A stretch of 64,000 nucleotides of DNA from Acidimicrobiaceae bacterium (GCA_003151475.1 PLXQ01000069.1:38158-102157); one strand, 5' to 3'; positions 1-9,047 are shown, counted from the stretch's first letter. The notes: a model not told the origin generated them from the letters alone. Made by a program: numbers and translations.

Positions 1-29
1 CCCTTCATCTGATCAGCCTTCCCAGCCAT
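1..29 (-). CDS. N-terminus of a probable CsbD-family protein, cut by the window edge
   Basis: An ATG at 29 read leftwards gives M-A-G-K-A-D-Q-M-K and then leaves the window. It is preceded by a strong ribosome binding site (AAGGAGG, 36-42) with 6-nt spacing. A short, Lys/Gly/Ala/Gln-rich opening of this kind is how CsbD-like general stress proteins begin. Only nine residues are visible, so the start is well supported and the family name is a guess. Confidence 0.45.
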
Positions 30-69
30 AACCTTCCTCCTTCTTCGTCGAACTCCATCCCGGACCTGG

Positions 70-99
70 CCGGGGCCACACTTTGAAGTGTGACCCCGG
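70..99. other. Strong inverted repeat (hairpin)
   Basis: Two 13-14 nt arms, CCGGGG-C-CACACTT and AAGTGTG-A-CCCCGG, are complementary except for one C/A mismatch and enclose a minimal loop. No T-tract follows on either side, so it is not a classic intrinsic terminator. It lies upstream of the partial CsbD-like gene and could be an operator, an mRNA-stabilising hairpin or a mobile-element end. Confidence 0.5.
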
Positions 100-506
100 C
101 GTCCAACGCCGGTTAGAGGCAAAGGTCCTCACTCACAGGAGTCCTGCGCCTGAACAAACCCGAGAAGACGGTGGATCCGCCCGAAACAGCGCCGGATGGG
201 CGCCCCACAGTGCCGGTAGGGGACCTCGTACCTGCAAGCGGCCGCCCTCGACGGACACTTGGCGGTGTGACACCATCTGAGGCATTCGCCGAGGCCGTTG
301 CGTCGACCGGTCGAGACCGCCGGGGATACCGATAGCGCCATGTATCCATTCGGTCCGGGTGGGTTGTACCGTCACCGGAAGCCCGATGCTGACCGTGACC
401 GTCCGCAATCCGCGGCTCGGATCAATATCGCGCAGGTCCGGGTCCAAGTGGCCTCAGCTTGACGTTACGCAACCCGGCATTTCCGCCCGGGAGTAAGCCC
501 CGGAGT
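100..506. other. No gene recognised
   Basis: Short open frames exist on both strands, but none has a ribosome binding site with a plausible protein. The only feature noticed is a 17-bp sequence at 474-490 (CCGGCATTTCCGCCCGG) that recurs exactly at 3958-3974. Confidence 0.4.
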
Positions 507-1250
507 TCACAGCCAAGCTGTGTCGACCTCGTAGGTGGTGAAGGGACTCGAATCGCTTGTCTGATCCTGACAGGCAGCGGTCCACCAAGGTACGGCTTGC
601 TCGGGCACGTGGCAGTCGGCGAGAGGACCCGGCGGCGCTGGTTGACATTGGAAGGGCCCGAGCCCACCCCAGGCGGCATTGATGAGCACGCAGATCTGAC
701 CATTTGAGATTCGCATGGCCCAGGGGCGGTTTTCGGGCGCGCCGCTGAGCGGCCCGGGCAGTATGCCCACGTCGAACTGCACGACCTGGGGGCCGGCGGG
801 GTTGGAGGTGCACAGAAGCGGGCCGCTCGTGGCCCCGACTCGTGCGAAGCACGGGTCGTAGATCCCGTTTCCTGCGAAGCAGCGATAGGAAGAGTTGCCT
901 GCCACGCCAGCAGCAACACAGTGGCCGCTCACGGTTGCGGTCACACGCAGCGTCGGGGCGATGGCCCCCTGCGCTGAGAATGGCTCGTAGGTGACCTGCC
1001 GGGTTCCGGTCGGCTGCGAGGTCGAGGTAGTGCTCGATGGCGGGGCCGTCGCTGATGTACTGCTGGACGTGGCCGGCCGTGTGGTCGGGGCGGACCCTTT
1101 GGCGCTGCTGCCACAGGCTGTCAGAAGTGCTCCAGCCAGAAGTACGATGACTATGTCGGTGAGGCGCGGCAGAAGTGCCCGACAGCGATGCGACGCCGGT
1201 CCTTTAGACACCAGGATACGGCGGGCACCGTGCGTGAGGGTCTCGGACAC
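507..1250 (-). CDS. Secreted lipoprotein of unknown function
   Basis: The 247-residue protein has a basic N-terminus, a hydrophobic stretch at about residues 31-45 and a lipobox-like sequence ending LLTAC-G (Cys about 46), so it is predicted to be lipid-anchored outside the membrane. A Ser/Thr/Ala/Pro-rich linker follows at about 48-80, then a globular part with roughly eight cysteines, suggesting disulfides. No family is recognised. The GTG start at 1250 is preceded by GACCAT plus 6 nt and has no clear Shine-Dalgarno, so a leaderless start is possible. It lies alone on the minus strand. Confidence 0.6.
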   Translation of the reverse strand: MSETLTHGARRILVSKGPASHRCRALLPRLTDIVIVLLAGALLTACGSSAKGSAPTTRPATSSSTSATAPPSSTTSTSQPTGTRQVTYEPFSAQGAIAPTLRVTATVSGHCVAAGVAGNSSYRCFAGNGIYDPCFARVGATSGPLLCTSNPAGPQVVQFDVGILPGPLSGAPENRPWAMRISNGQICVLINAAWGGLGPFQCQPAPPGPLADCHVPEQAVPWWTAACQDQTSDSSPFTTYEVDTAWL

Positions 1251-1584
1251 GCCTAGATGGTCTCACGGGCCGGCGGTGCAGACCAGAGTAAACGGCGTAA
1301 GACCTGCGTCGGTCGAATGGGCGCCGTCGCCGCGGCCTGCGCATTGAGTCGGCCTAAGCGACTTGCCTTCACGTGCCGGTTTCCTCATCCGGCCGGTTCA
1401 GACCCGCTCGGGATCTGCGGCGTCGAACGATACCGTGAGGCCTCGATCATCAACCGAGCGGCGTGACCCGGGACAACACCGGCAATCCCGAATGATCCGC
1501 GCGGAAGATTGGGACCTTGGAGCGAGGGCGATACCGAGCGTCCCGGGCGTCCGCCGTGGGAGGCTCTAACAAGGTGGTCACCAG
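1251..1584. other. No gene recognised
   Basis: This 334-bp stretch lies upstream of the lipoprotein gene and downstream of the small minus-strand gene. Apart from the possible promoter hexamer just above 1250, no convincing coding, RNA or repeat signal was seen. Confidence 0.4.
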
Positions 1585-1860
1585 CTAGGCATACGTGACG
1601 TCCCACGTAGCAACCATGTTCGGCACACTTGGTCGGCGACTAACTTCGTATCCAAGATCTCTGAGTCGGCGCTCGATGTATGTGACGACGTTCTCCTCAC
1701 TCAGATTGTTTCCGATGTCCTCGACCAGGTCGTCCTTCGTGACGACTTCACAGTTTCTGTCGTCGGAGTCGATGAACCAGACGTGCCAGATCTTTCCATC
1801 TGCCACGCGGTGAAGTTCCGCCAAGGTTGCTTCGGGATGGAGTCGTAGGGTTACGGCCAC
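1585..1860 (-). CDS. Small hypothetical protein
   Basis: This is a 91-residue soluble, acidic protein with no signal peptide or membrane segment. It has a beta-rich opening (MAVTLRLHPEATLAEL) and a helical middle (about 48-72) and is not assigned to a family. The sentence-like start V-A-V-T-L uses a GTG placed exactly 6 nt after a TAGGCT hexamer with no Shine-Dalgarno, which fits a leaderless mRNA and supports a real gene. It is separated by about 290 bp from the divergently transcribed TPP-enzyme gene. Confidence 0.5.
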   Translation of the reverse strand: MAVTLRLHPEATLAELHRVADGKIWHVWFIDSDDRNCEVVTKDDLVEDIGNNLSEENVVTYIERRLRDLGYEVSRRPSVPNMVATWDVTYA

Positions 1861-1866
1861 GACAGA

Positions 1867-1872
1867 AGCCTA
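1867..1872 (-). promoter_or_regulatory. -10 hexamer of a leaderless gene
   Basis: TAGGCT on the minus strand lies 6 nt before the GTG at 1860. A transcript starting about 7 nt downstream of the hexamer would begin at the start codon. Confidence 0.45.
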
Positions 1873-2151
1873 TGTTCTGAATGGTACTGAGTGCCAGCGC
1901 CCTTCAGCAGCGGTACGGCAGTGAGCGATGGCGACTGCCAGGACGGGCTGGTCGAGCCGGACGGCTGACTTCGGTCCACCGAGCCTCACCGCTCGGTGAC
2001 ATCATGGACGGACGACCGGCTCGCCTATGGCGCTAGCGCGTTGCTTGCTCTGAGAGTGCATCGACACGGCTACAAAGACGACCGTGGGTTTGGTGCTCCA
2101 AGGGTCGGCTCGCAATTGGTGGCCCCGCACCTGTCAGGTAGGGTCACCGGG

Positions 2152-3774
2152 GTGGTAGAACGCATCATGCGTCAGGCAGGGGAGCTGGCGGTCGCCGCCC
2201 TCGCCGGCTTCGGAGTCGACACAATGTTCACGCTCAACGGCGGGCATGTGTGGCCGCTTTACGATGGTGCCCGCACACACGGCATGCGCATCATCGATAC
2301 CCGGCACGAGCAATCCGCGATCTGGGCTGCCGAGGCATGGGCCAAGCTCACCCGTGGACCGGGCGTGGCCGTGCTGACCGCAGGCCCGGGAGTCACCAAC
2401 GGCGTAAGCGCGATCACCTCTGCCTACTTCAACGGCGCACCATTGGTGGTAATAGGCGGGCGCGCCCCGCAAGCCCGGTGGGGGTCGGGGTCGCTCCAGG
2501 AACTCGACCATGTCCCGATCGTCGCCACTGTTACCAAGACCGCCTCTACCGTCGTTGACCCCGCCGATATCTCCCGGGCGATCGAATCGGCCGTGCTCAC
2601 CGCCCTGACACCCCATCGGGGTCCGGTATTCGTGGACGTTCCCATGGACGTGCTCTTCGCCAGCGCCCAAGCCGAGGTGCCCAACCCCGGGCACCCTCCT
2701 GATATCGAGCCCGACCCCGAGGAGATTGCGCGGGCGGCGGCGATGATCGCCGACGCGTCACGTCCTGCTGTCATCGCCGGCAGCGACGTGTATTGGGCGG
2801 GCGCATGGGAAGCGCTGGCACGTGCCGTCGAGCACTTGCGGGTTCCGTGCTTCGCGAACGGCATGGGGCGAGGATGCTTGCCGGCGGACCACGAGCTGTC
2901 ATTCAACCGGACAAGAGGGTTGCTCAAGTCCGAGGCGGACATGGTGGTGGTGATAGGCACGCCCCTCGACTTCCGGCTCGGCTTCGGCCGATACGGTGAC
3001 GCCCGTGTGATTCACATCACCGATCATCCTCACGGTCGCGCCATGCACGTTCCCACGGCAGCTGCGCCCTCCGGCAACCTCGGGTCGATTTTGGAGGGCC
3101 TGGCCGCATGGACAGGAGACCGGGTAGACCACGATCCGTGGATCGCCCGGCTCCGCGATTCCGAGCGCGCCGCAGCGAGGGCCGAGCGGATCCTGCTCGA
3201 AGCGGCAGACGAGCCCATCAAGCCCACGCGTGTCTTCGGAGAGCTGAAGCGGAGGTTGGCCCGCGACGCGATTGTCATCTGTGACGGAGGAGACTTCGCC
3301 TCATACGCGGGCAAATACATCGAGGTGTTCAACCCCGGGACCTGGCTGGACACCGGGCCCTACGGGTGCCTGGGAAACGGCCCCGGATACGCCATCGCCG
3401 CCCGGCTGGCCCACCCCTCCGCCCAGGTCGTGACCGTTTTGGGCGATGGAGCAGCGGGGTTCTCGCTCATGGAGGTGGACACCATGGTCCGTCACGGGCT
3501 GCCCGCGGTGCTGATCGTCGGCAACAACGGAATCTGGGGACTCGAGAAGCACCCCATGCGCGCCCTCTACGGCTGGGACGCAGCCTGCGACCTCCAACCA
3601 CAGTGCCGCTATGACCGAGTGGTGGAGGCGCTCGGCGGCGCCGGCGAAATGGTGGTGGATCCGAAAGACATCGGCCCCGCCCTGGACCGCGCTTTCGCGG
3701 CCAATGTGCCTTACCTGGTCAACGTCGTGACCGATCCGGAGGACGTGTACCCACGCAGCTCCAACCTGGCCTGA
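2152..3774 (+). CDS. Thiamine-pyrophosphate-dependent enzyme, acetolactate synthase-like
   Basis: The protein of about 540 residues has the three-domain layout of the acetolactate synthase/oxalyl-CoA decarboxylase family. An N-terminal PYR domain carries the catalytic glutamate in R-H-E-Q (about residue 53). A central domain follows at about 190-330, and a C-terminal TPP domain carries G-D-G-A (about 430) and the N-N pair about 27 residues later that bind Mg-TPP. The open frame extends up to 1996, but that leader is not family-like. The GTG at 2152 (or ATG at 2167) fits the usual N-terminus. No small regulatory subunit (ilvN) or ketol-acid reductoisomerase is adjacent, so this is probably a stand-alone carboligase or decarboxylase rather than the biosynthetic ilvB. 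The substrate is not predictable. Confidence 0.85.
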   Translation: MVERIMRQAGELAVAALAGFGVDTMFTLNGGHVWPLYDGARTHGMRIIDTRHEQSAIWAAEAWAKLTRGPGVAVLTAGPGVTNGVSAITSAYFNGAPLVVIGGRAPQARWGSGSLQELDHVPIVATVTKTASTVVDPADISRAIESAVLTALTPHRGPVFVDVPMDVLFASAQAEVPNPGHPPDIEPDPEEIARAAAMIADASRPAVIAGSDVYWAGAWEALARAVEHLRVPCFANGMGRGCLPADHELSFNRTRGLLKSEADMVVVIGTPLDFRLGFGRYGDARVIHITDHPHGRAMHVPTAAAPSGNLGSILEGLAAWTGDRVDHDPWIARLRDSERAAARAERILLEAADEPIKPTRVFGELKRRLARDAIVICDGGDFASYAGKYIEVFNPGTWLDTGPYGCLGNGPGYAIAARLAHPSAQVVTVLGDGAAGFSLMEVDTMVRHGLPAVLIVGNNGIWGLEKHPMRALYGWDAACDLQPQCRYDRVVEALGGAGEMVVDPKDIGPALDRAFAANVPYLVNVVTDPEDVYPRSSNLA

Positions 3775-4106
3775 TCCGGTCTGTGCGCTCTCACCGAGCC
3801 TCGATCGGTCGGTATCGAAAGTGGCCCGGGGCGGAACATGCCGGAGGAGGATGAGTTTCTCGTTCAGTGGCGCGGAGAGAATCGATCGCTAACGAGCGCG
3901 CCTGTGGAATACAGCGTGGGTGCGGTAAGTGGCCGGTCTTCAAGCCTCCAGCTGTAGCCGGCATTTCCGCCCGGTAAGTGAATCCTCACTCAACCGTCCT
4001 CGATCAGAGTCAGCACCGAAATCGGGATCGACGCACGATTTGCGGTTGGGTGGCTCCTGCGGAGCGCCCGCAGTCGGGCCAACTCCCGAAGCGAGAAGGC
4101 ACTATC
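3775..4106. other. Intergenic region without a recognised gene
   Basis: These 332 bp hold no convincing gene. They contain the second copy (3958-3974) of the 17-bp sequence also present at 474-490, and the ribosome binding site of the next gene (GAGAAGG, 4093-4099). Confidence 0.4.
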
Positions 4107-4592
4107 GTGACCACTGTGGCGGATGGGCCCGCGATATCTGGGAAGTCCAACGTCGGAGCCGACGCCGTGATCACGTGGGTGATCGTCGCGATCGAATACG
4201 CCATCGTGATCAGCCTGCTGATCGTGGCGGGCATCGTGCTCCTGCGAACAGTCGTTAACTTTCTCTACCAATGGAGCGGCTTCCCCGGAACGGTTGTCGG
4301 GGCGATCGATGGCATCCTGGTCGTGATCATCCTCCTCGACATCGTCCACACGGTCTTCCGCCACCTGCGATCATGGACCTTTACGGTCCGGCCGTTCCTG
4401 GTCATTGGCGTCCTAGCCGGCGTGCGGGACATCCTGAGTGCATCTGCCCATCTGACCCTGAGCACACACCTCTCGACCTCCGACTTCCATGACACCCTCA
4501 TCGGTCTCGCCGTCGGAGTTGGGGTGGTCGTCTTCCTTCTACTCGGTCTTCTAATCCTTCGCTACAGCGGGCACGGCGACGAGACCCCCTGA
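4107..4592 (+). CDS. PsiE-like membrane protein
   Basis: This is a 161-residue integral membrane protein with four hydrophobic helices (roughly 20-45, 60-80, 95-110 and 130-152). The pattern IDGILVVIILLDIVHTVF in the second helix and the spacing resemble the phosphate-starvation-inducible PsiE family. The GTG at 4107 is chosen because GAGAAGG lies 7 nt upstream; an earlier in-frame ATG at 3978 adds a non-hydrophobic leader without a binding site. The gene's 3' end overlaps the tail of the IS110 remnant on the other strand. Family function is poorly known. Confidence 0.7.
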   Translation: MTTVADGPAISGKSNVGADAVITWVIVAIEYAIVISLLIVAGIVLLRTVVNFLYQWSGFPGTVVGAIDGILVVIILLDIVHTVFRHLRSWTFTVRPFLVIGVLAGVRDILSASAHLTLSTHLSTSDFHDTLIGLAVGVGVVVFLLLGLLILRYSGHGDETP

Positions 4593-5361
4593 GGGGCGAC
4601 TGCCTGCTGGGGGCGTTCTCATCTGCTCTGTGCAGTAGCGACCGGGCCCGCCGGCTGCTCCTTGGGCCACGAAAGCACTGAGCTCCATGCGGTCGAGTCC
4701 CAAGGTGGCGGACTCGGGCCGTCTCGTCCTCGAGGTCGAGGACCCGCCGTCCAAGTGTCTGCATGGCCAACTTGGAAGCGAACATGACCGGGTCGGACCC
4801 GGTCCGGGGCCGCAGGGCGGCCGCCTCGGCCGCCAGCATCTTCGCCGACACGTCCTTCAGTCGTTCCCGCAGGTCGTCGGGACTGGTGAAGCTGAGGTGC
4901 CGAATCTGGTTGAGGGTCTTGATGCGCACGTCACGAGCGGAGCGCTTGGTCACCACCAAGGCCCTGATCGCTTCGACGTTCCCGTCCCGGGTCTTGGCTG
5001 CTCCGCTGGCCCAACCGGACTGGGCGGTCCGGGCCGCCTCGATGGCATCGGCGGTGTCGGACTTGCCCCGGGCCCGCCGGGCCTGGCGGTTCTGACGGTC
5101 GACCTCCACGACGTCAATGCCGTGCCGGCGGAGATACCGGGTGAGGCCGGCGCCGTAGGCGCCGGTGCCCTCCACCCCGACCAGGGCGACGGGCCCAAAG
5201 GCACCCATCCAAACGAGCAGCTTCCGGTAACCGGTCGGGGTCGTGGCAAACGACTTCACGCCAAGGAGCCCACCAAGCGGATCGAGGGCCGCGGCCACGT
5301 GGATATCCAGGTGGGTGTCGACTCCACCCGTGACAGAACGCGCAGCTTCTACGATGGTCAT
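4498..5361 (-). pseudogene. IS110-family transposase (DEDD recombinase), truncated
   Basis: The reading frame starts at ATG 5361 behind GGAAGGGA. It shows the IS110 RuvC-like catalytic domain with D15 (GGVDTHLD), E64 (VGVEGTG) and D102/D105 (GKSDTADA), followed by the helical linker to about residue 215. From about 4716 the family similarity stops. The C-terminal Transposase_20 domain with its conserved serine, needed for strand exchange, is missing and is replaced by an unrelated Arg-rich translation that overlaps the PsiE-like gene. The protein should be inactive. The tail was presumably lost by deletion. Confidence 0.85.
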
Positions 5362-5640
5362 GCCATCCCTTCCTTCCCAATGGTCAAGGGGTGGCACGCA
5401 CGTCCCGGGACGGAGCAACGGTGCTGATCGGCCTGCTCCTACAGGACGATCCGTTACCCCTCTGGAACGGGGCGTGCCGTATCTGTTCTCGGGTCCCGGT
5501 CGACGACGCCTTTCCCAAGACAGCTGGGCGTCACGCGGCTTCGAAGTCAGGCCAACGACCCGAGTGTGCCCGAAGGTAGCGAGATCCTTTCCGCATGGGG
5601 TGGATCCACGACCAAGCACTTCTTAATCATCACTGGCACG
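4700..5640 (-). mobile_element. Remnant of an IS110-family insertion sequence
   Basis: The element consists of the truncated transposase gene plus about 280 nt of non-coding left end. IS110 elements lack terminal inverted repeats, so the outer boundaries cannot be read off; both ends given here are approximate. The right-hand part of the element and the catalytic serine domain are gone. Confidence 0.7.
5362..5640 (-). ncRNA. Candidate (vestigial) bridge-RNA region of the IS110 remnant
   Basis: IS110 elements such as IS621 encode a structured guide (bridge) RNA in the non-coding end upstream of the recombinase. Here the corresponding gap to the next gene has no convincing protein. It contains a long hairpin at 5426-5451 (GATCG/CGATC, one mismatch, CCTG/CAGG, 6-nt loop) and a second at 5457-5472 (CCCC/GGGG). 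Both location and fold fit. Target- and donor-binding loops were not identified, so the call is positional inference. Confidence 0.35.
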
Positions 5641-5690
5641 TTGCGGATGGGCGGTATGTCCCTGGACGATCAGCGGGCGGGCACGTCGTA

Positions 5691-6002
5691 CTAGGACGTC
5701 CACTCCTCCAGGATGGTCAAGTCGACGAACTCCCGCGGGCCGTCGAGGATCTCTTCCATGAGTGCCCGGACGTTGGCCAACCCTTCCTGGCGTCGCTCGT
5801 CGTTCTCGCGTGCTCGCGCCTTCTCCTCGCTCTCGAAAACGACGAGCATGTAGACCCTGGTGGAATCCTTCTGGTCCTGCATCATCATCGATCGCACCAG
5901 GCCCGAGCCCGGTTGTTCGGTCGCCTGCAACTGCTCTGCCAGCTTCGGCAGCTCGCCTTCCCGGCCCGGCTTGATACGAGTGGTGATGAGTTGCGCCCAC
6001 AT
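5691..6002 (-). CDS. Small antibiotic-biosynthesis-monooxygenase-like (dimeric alpha/beta barrel) protein
   Basis: The 103-residue protein begins MWAQLITTRIKPGREGEL and has the beta-alpha-beta-beta pattern of the ABM/YgiN type ferredoxin-like fold, with V-Y-M-L-V-V-F-E-S as a central strand. The ATG at 6002 is preferred over an upstream ATG at 6056 because AGGAGGGA lies immediately upstream of it. Proteins of this size act as cofactor-free monooxygenases, haem-degrading enzymes or binding proteins; no catalytic residue set identifies which. It is monocistronic. Confidence 0.65.
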   Translation of the reverse strand: MWAQLITTRIKPGREGELPKLAEQLQATEQPGSGLVRSMMMQDQKDSTRVYMLVVFESEEKARARENDERRQEGLANVRALMEEILDGPREFVDLTILEEWTS

Positions 6003-6242
6003 GGTGTTCCCTCCTGTCGCCGACGGATGCGGCACCCTAGTGCGCGCGCACAACATCCGCTCAGGGTGTCGTTATCGGGCGCTTCGCCTGGAAGGTGTGG
6101 CGAGAAGGATCGGCCCTTACAGGATGCCCCGGTCAACTACTTAATGGCGAAGAGCAACCGCTCAAACCGATGAGCGCGCCATCCCTGGCAGAACGCACTC
6201 CGAACTGACAACATGAACGCCTCGACTAGGGCGGAGGTAACG

Positions 6243-7085
6243 ATGTCGAACGCGGATGCAATCCAGGAGCAGCAACGTCAGACATGGGACCGATTCTCCG
6301 GCGGGTGGACGAAGTGGGACGAGCTGGTTATGACATGGCTCCAGCCAGCGGGGGACGAGATCATCCGTTCGCTCAGGCTGAGCGACGATGGCGAGCATCT
6401 CGATGTGGCGGCGGGCACAGGAGAGCCGGGACTCTCGGTCGCCGCTCGCCTCCCTCGGGGTCGAGTGGTGCTGACCGACGTGTCGGCGGGGATGCTCGCC
6501 TCAGCAGGAGCGAATGCGACGGCGCGTGGGTTGACGAATGTTGAGCTGCGCGAGTGTGGCGTCGATCCTCTCCCATTCGAGGACGCGTCATTCGACACGA
6601 TCAGTTGCCGATTCGGCTTGATGTTCTTTCCCGACATTCCGGGCGCCGTAGCCGAGCTGATACGCGTCCTTCGCCCGGGCGGGCGGCTCTCGACGGCGGT
6701 GTGGGCCGAGTCAGTGGACAATCCGTGGGCGACCATTCCGATGGCCGCGATCGGCGCCGAGGTGGACCTGCCCGCTCCGGTACCGGATGCTCCGGGACTG
6801 TTCCGCTGCGCGGCTCCTGACGCAATCGCCAATTTGTTCCGCGGCGCGGGGCTGCGCGACGTCGTCGAAACCGACGTCCGTGGCACCCTTGTCACCCCGA
6901 GCGCCGAGGACTACTGGTCTTTCATGACCGAGATCGCAGCGCCCGTTGTAGGCGGTCTCGGCCTCGCTGACGACGAGTCGCGGGCGCGGATCACGGCCAC
7001 GATACTTGAGCAGATCAGATCATTCGAAGTCGATGGCAGGCAGAGCATCCCGTTCCACGCCCGCTGCATCAGCGGCTCAAGGTGA
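6243..7085 (+). CDS. Class I SAM-dependent methyltransferase
   Basis: The 280-residue protein has the Rossmann-type methyltransferase core. SAM motif I is LDVAAGTGEPG (about 52-62), an acidic residue follows at the end of the next strand (VLTDVSAGML), and motif post-I/II is seen as LPFEDASFDTISCRFGLMFF. The ATG at 6243 is preceded by GGAGGT at good spacing, so the upstream ATG at 6213 is not used. The closest general type is the UbiE/COQ5-like Methyltransf_11/25 group. The C-terminal 120 residues probably form the substrate cap. The substrate is unknown and no pathway neighbours help. Confidence 0.8.
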   Translation: MSNADAIQEQQRQTWDRFSGGWTKWDELVMTWLQPAGDEIIRSLRLSDDGEHLDVAAGTGEPGLSVAARLPRGRVVLTDVSAGMLASAGANATARGLTNVELRECGVDPLPFEDASFDTISCRFGLMFFPDIPGAVAELIRVLRPGGRLSTAVWAESVDNPWATIPMAAIGAEVDLPAPVPDAPGLFRCAAPDAIANLFRGAGLRDVVETDVRGTLVTPSAEDYWSFMTEIAAPVVGGLGLADDESRARITATILEQIRSFEVDGRQSIPFHARCISGSR

Positions 7086-7187
7086 AGCCCGCATGGACCA
7101 CAAGTAACCGACTTGCGGGTTCGCCCTGAAGTTCCACCAGGGCTGGGTGTCCGGGATCGCTCAGGGGGCGTTATAGGGCGGGTGAAT

Positions 7188-7199
7188 TTCACAAGTGAA
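7188..7199. promoter_or_regulatory. Short perfect palindrome in an intergenic region
   Basis: TTCAC-AA-GTGAA lies in the 237-bp gap between the methyltransferase gene and the convergent minus-strand gene. It is followed by a purine-rich TAGGAGG with no convincing gene behind it. It could be an operator left from a lost gene. Nothing else recognisable lies in the gap. Confidence 0.2.
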
Positions 7200-7322
7200 T
7201 TGTTAGGAGGCCGCGCGCAAATGCCGGGTACACCGTGGTCGTCGGATCGGTATCGCCAACCTGGCCCGCGCTCAATCGTACAACCCGCGTCGATCTCGGA
7301 TGGTCGCCGGGACAATCCTGGG

Positions 7323-7838
7323 TCAGCTGGGCATTGCCGTACTCTCCTGTGTGATCGATCGTTCGATCCTGGTGACCAGGTTCATGATCTCTCCGCGCTT
7401 CAGCGGGACCCTCTCGGATGTTGTCGTAGTGAGTCCGGCTCTGTCGAGTTGGTCCTGCACCCATGCCTGACCGACTGATTCGATGCGAAATGGGCTGAGG
7501 TGGGCTTCGACATAGCCAATGAGTATGCCAGCCTCCGGTACGTAACCGGCCTCAGCGAAGGCGATTGCCAGCAATCGCTGGGGCAGCTCGACGACATGTT
7601 GGGCACTCAGGCGGTCAGCGAGCCGAAGAGCGCGAGTGAGAAAAGTGACCGCTTCGGAATCACCGAGGCCCAGCAACGTCCAGCCAAAAATTGTGCACAG
7701 CCACATCTCGTTGGCACCGGGCGCCGCGAATGCGTCACTCCCAGCGTCGATGATCTCTTTGCTCTTGATGAAGTCCGGCCCGGCACTCCGGTTGAGATAG
7801 TTGCTGGCGGCGGTGATTACCGCTGCTCCTATGTTCAT
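7323..7838 (-). CDS. Helical repeat protein, possibly the C-terminal fragment of a larger regulator
   Basis: These 171 residues are predicted mostly alpha-helical, with paired-helix stretches such as TFLTRALRLADRLSAQHVVE and LPQRLLAIAFAEAGYVPEAG that resemble tetratricopeptide repeats. Regions like this are seen C-terminal to ATPase domains in large LuxR-type regulators, but no such domain is present here. The start (about 7838) has no strong ribosome binding site. It is therefore either a small TPR-like protein or the surviving end of a longer gene. It lies 135 bp downstream of the LuxR-type regulator gene on the same strand. Confidence 0.45.
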   Translation of the reverse strand: MNIGAAVITAASNYLNRSAGPDFIKSKEIIDAGSDAFAAPGANEMWLCTIFGWTLLGLGDSEAVTFLTRALRLADRLSAQHVVELPQRLLAIAFAEAGYVPEAGILIGYVEAHLSPFRIESVGQAWVQDQLDRAGLTTTTSERVPLKRGEIMNLVTRIERSITQESTAMPS

Positions 7839-7882
7839 CGGGTTTCCGGATGCAGGGATGGAGCTAGCCGGAACTGACGGGA

Positions 7883-7902
7883 ATTCCTATATCGCTAGGA
7901 AT
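7883..7902. promoter_or_regulatory. Inverted repeat between the LuxR regulator and the helical-repeat gene
   Basis: ATTCCTA and TAGGAAT, 7-bp perfect arms, are separated by 6 nt. A further TAGGAAT occurs near 7939. It is compatible with a dimeric regulator site or a weak terminator; there is no T-tract. Confidence 0.3.
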
Positions 7903-7973
7903 CCTTGAGGCATGGCACTAGGGCTTCGCCGGGTAACTAGGAATCGGCGGATCTCGACATCAGTTGATGTGGC

Positions 7974-9035
7974 TCAGTGGCGGCGTCCAAGGAGCAGGGC
8001 AACCAATTCTCGGCGACTCCGTACCCCGAATTTCTCAAACACAGCGCCAAGATGTTCTTGAACAGTGTTGGCTGAGATCTGAAGTCGACTGACGATCTCC
8101 TTGGTGGAGTGTCCTCGCAGGACAAGGCCCGCCACCCGTTCTTGGGCCGGAGTGAGGCCATGCGCGTCGAGAACCAGCGAACTCATCTCGTCCGAAGTGG
8201 CGGGTTCGAGCACCACCGCCGTCTGTCTCCCGCTTCGGCCGTAGAGGTGTGACGCTCGCAGGGTCAACCACTCGCCGCGACCGGTCCGCAGTCGCACGTC
8301 CGAGGAGACGTCGATTGCGCTCTGGTCGGTCGACGCGAGGCGTGCCGCAGCAGCGTAGAGGGCGATAGGGAGGGCATCTTGAAGTTCGGTCCCGTTCGCG
8401 ATCTCGTCCAGCCAGAACTCGGCCGCAGGATTCATGGATACCAACGACAAGCTTTCATCAAGGACGACGATCCCGGCCCCAGACCTTCCAGGGATTGTCC
8501 GTTGACCCGACTCCAACACGACCGCCCGACGTAGGCCTTCCGCGATGTGCGGTGCAATCCGGCGGATGAGGCGAATCTCGCGTTCACTGAATCCATGAGG
8601 TGACTGCTCGCGATGTAGACACAGGACTCCCCAACAACGACCCTTGATCACGAGTGCGGCCCGAAGTTCGTCACCCAAATGCATCGGGGACATCACCTCC
8701 CGGTACCTCCGACTTAGCGCGCGCTCGCCGATGGTCGCATGATCGAGTGAGCCGACCTGGTCGCTGCCCTCAGCCAGGGAAGCAAATTTGTTGACATCGT
8801 CTTGACCAAACTCGTTGTCCAAGAACATCGGTGTGGCCGTTCCGAGCGGGTCTTCAGCTAGGGCCGACGTGAAGAGCAGGGTAGCGGGGTCGACAGTGGC
8901 AAAGAATGCGGCATCGATCGACACAATTGCTCGAAGCCGCCGGAGCATCTCGTCTCGAAGTTGGTCACCGTCCAACCCGAGATAGCAACGCCGAATCAAT
9001 TCGCCGATTTGGCGCTCCATCACCGCTGATGCCAT
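7974..9035 (-). CDS. LuxR-family transcriptional regulator with a GAF-like sensor region
   Basis: The 353-residue protein has an N-terminal GAF-like region (about 20-180) whose core includes LRAALVIKGRCWGVLCLHRE. A PAS-like segment follows (about 185-280, GAGIVVLDESLSLVSMNPAA). A C-terminal LuxR/NarL helix-turn-helix lies at about 293-350, with LTPAQERVAGLVLRGHSTKE and the recognition helix around ISANTVQEHL. No phosphoacceptor receiver domain is present, so it probably senses a ligand directly. The ATG at 9035 lies 6 nt after TAGCCT with no Shine-Dalgarno, suggesting a leaderless transcript. The target may include the adjacent helical-repeat gene. Confidence 0.85.
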   Translation of the reverse strand: MASAVMERQIGELIRRCYLGLDGDQLRDEMLRRLRAIVSIDAAFFATVDPATLLFTSALAEDPLGTATPMFLDNEFGQDDVNKFASLAEGSDQVGSLDHATIGERALSRRYREVMSPMHLGDELRAALVIKGRCWGVLCLHREQSPHGFSEREIRLIRRIAPHIAEGLRRAVVLESGQRTIPGRSGAGIVVLDESLSLVSMNPAAEFWLDEIANGTELQDALPIALYAAAARLASTDQSAIDVSSDVRLRTGRGEWLTLRASHLYGRSGRQTAVVLEPATSDEMSSLVLDAHGLTPAQERVAGLVLRGHSTKEIVSRLQISANTVQEHLGAVFEKFGVRSRRELVALLLGRRH

Positions 9036-9041
9036 TTCCTG

Positions 9042-9047
9042 AGGCTA
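9042..9047 (-). promoter_or_regulatory. -10 hexamer of the leaderless LuxR-type gene
   Basis: TAGCCT lies exactly 6 nt before the ATG at 9035 on the minus strand. Confidence 0.45.

Noticed and set aside
70-99. Intrinsic terminator
   Set aside because: The hairpin is strong but no T-tract follows on either strand, so it is listed only as an inverted repeat.
7113-7478. Plus-strand open frame with TAGGAGG before an internal ATG
   Set aside because: The translation has no recognisable features and overlaps the minus-strand helical-repeat gene; spacing to the ATG is too long.
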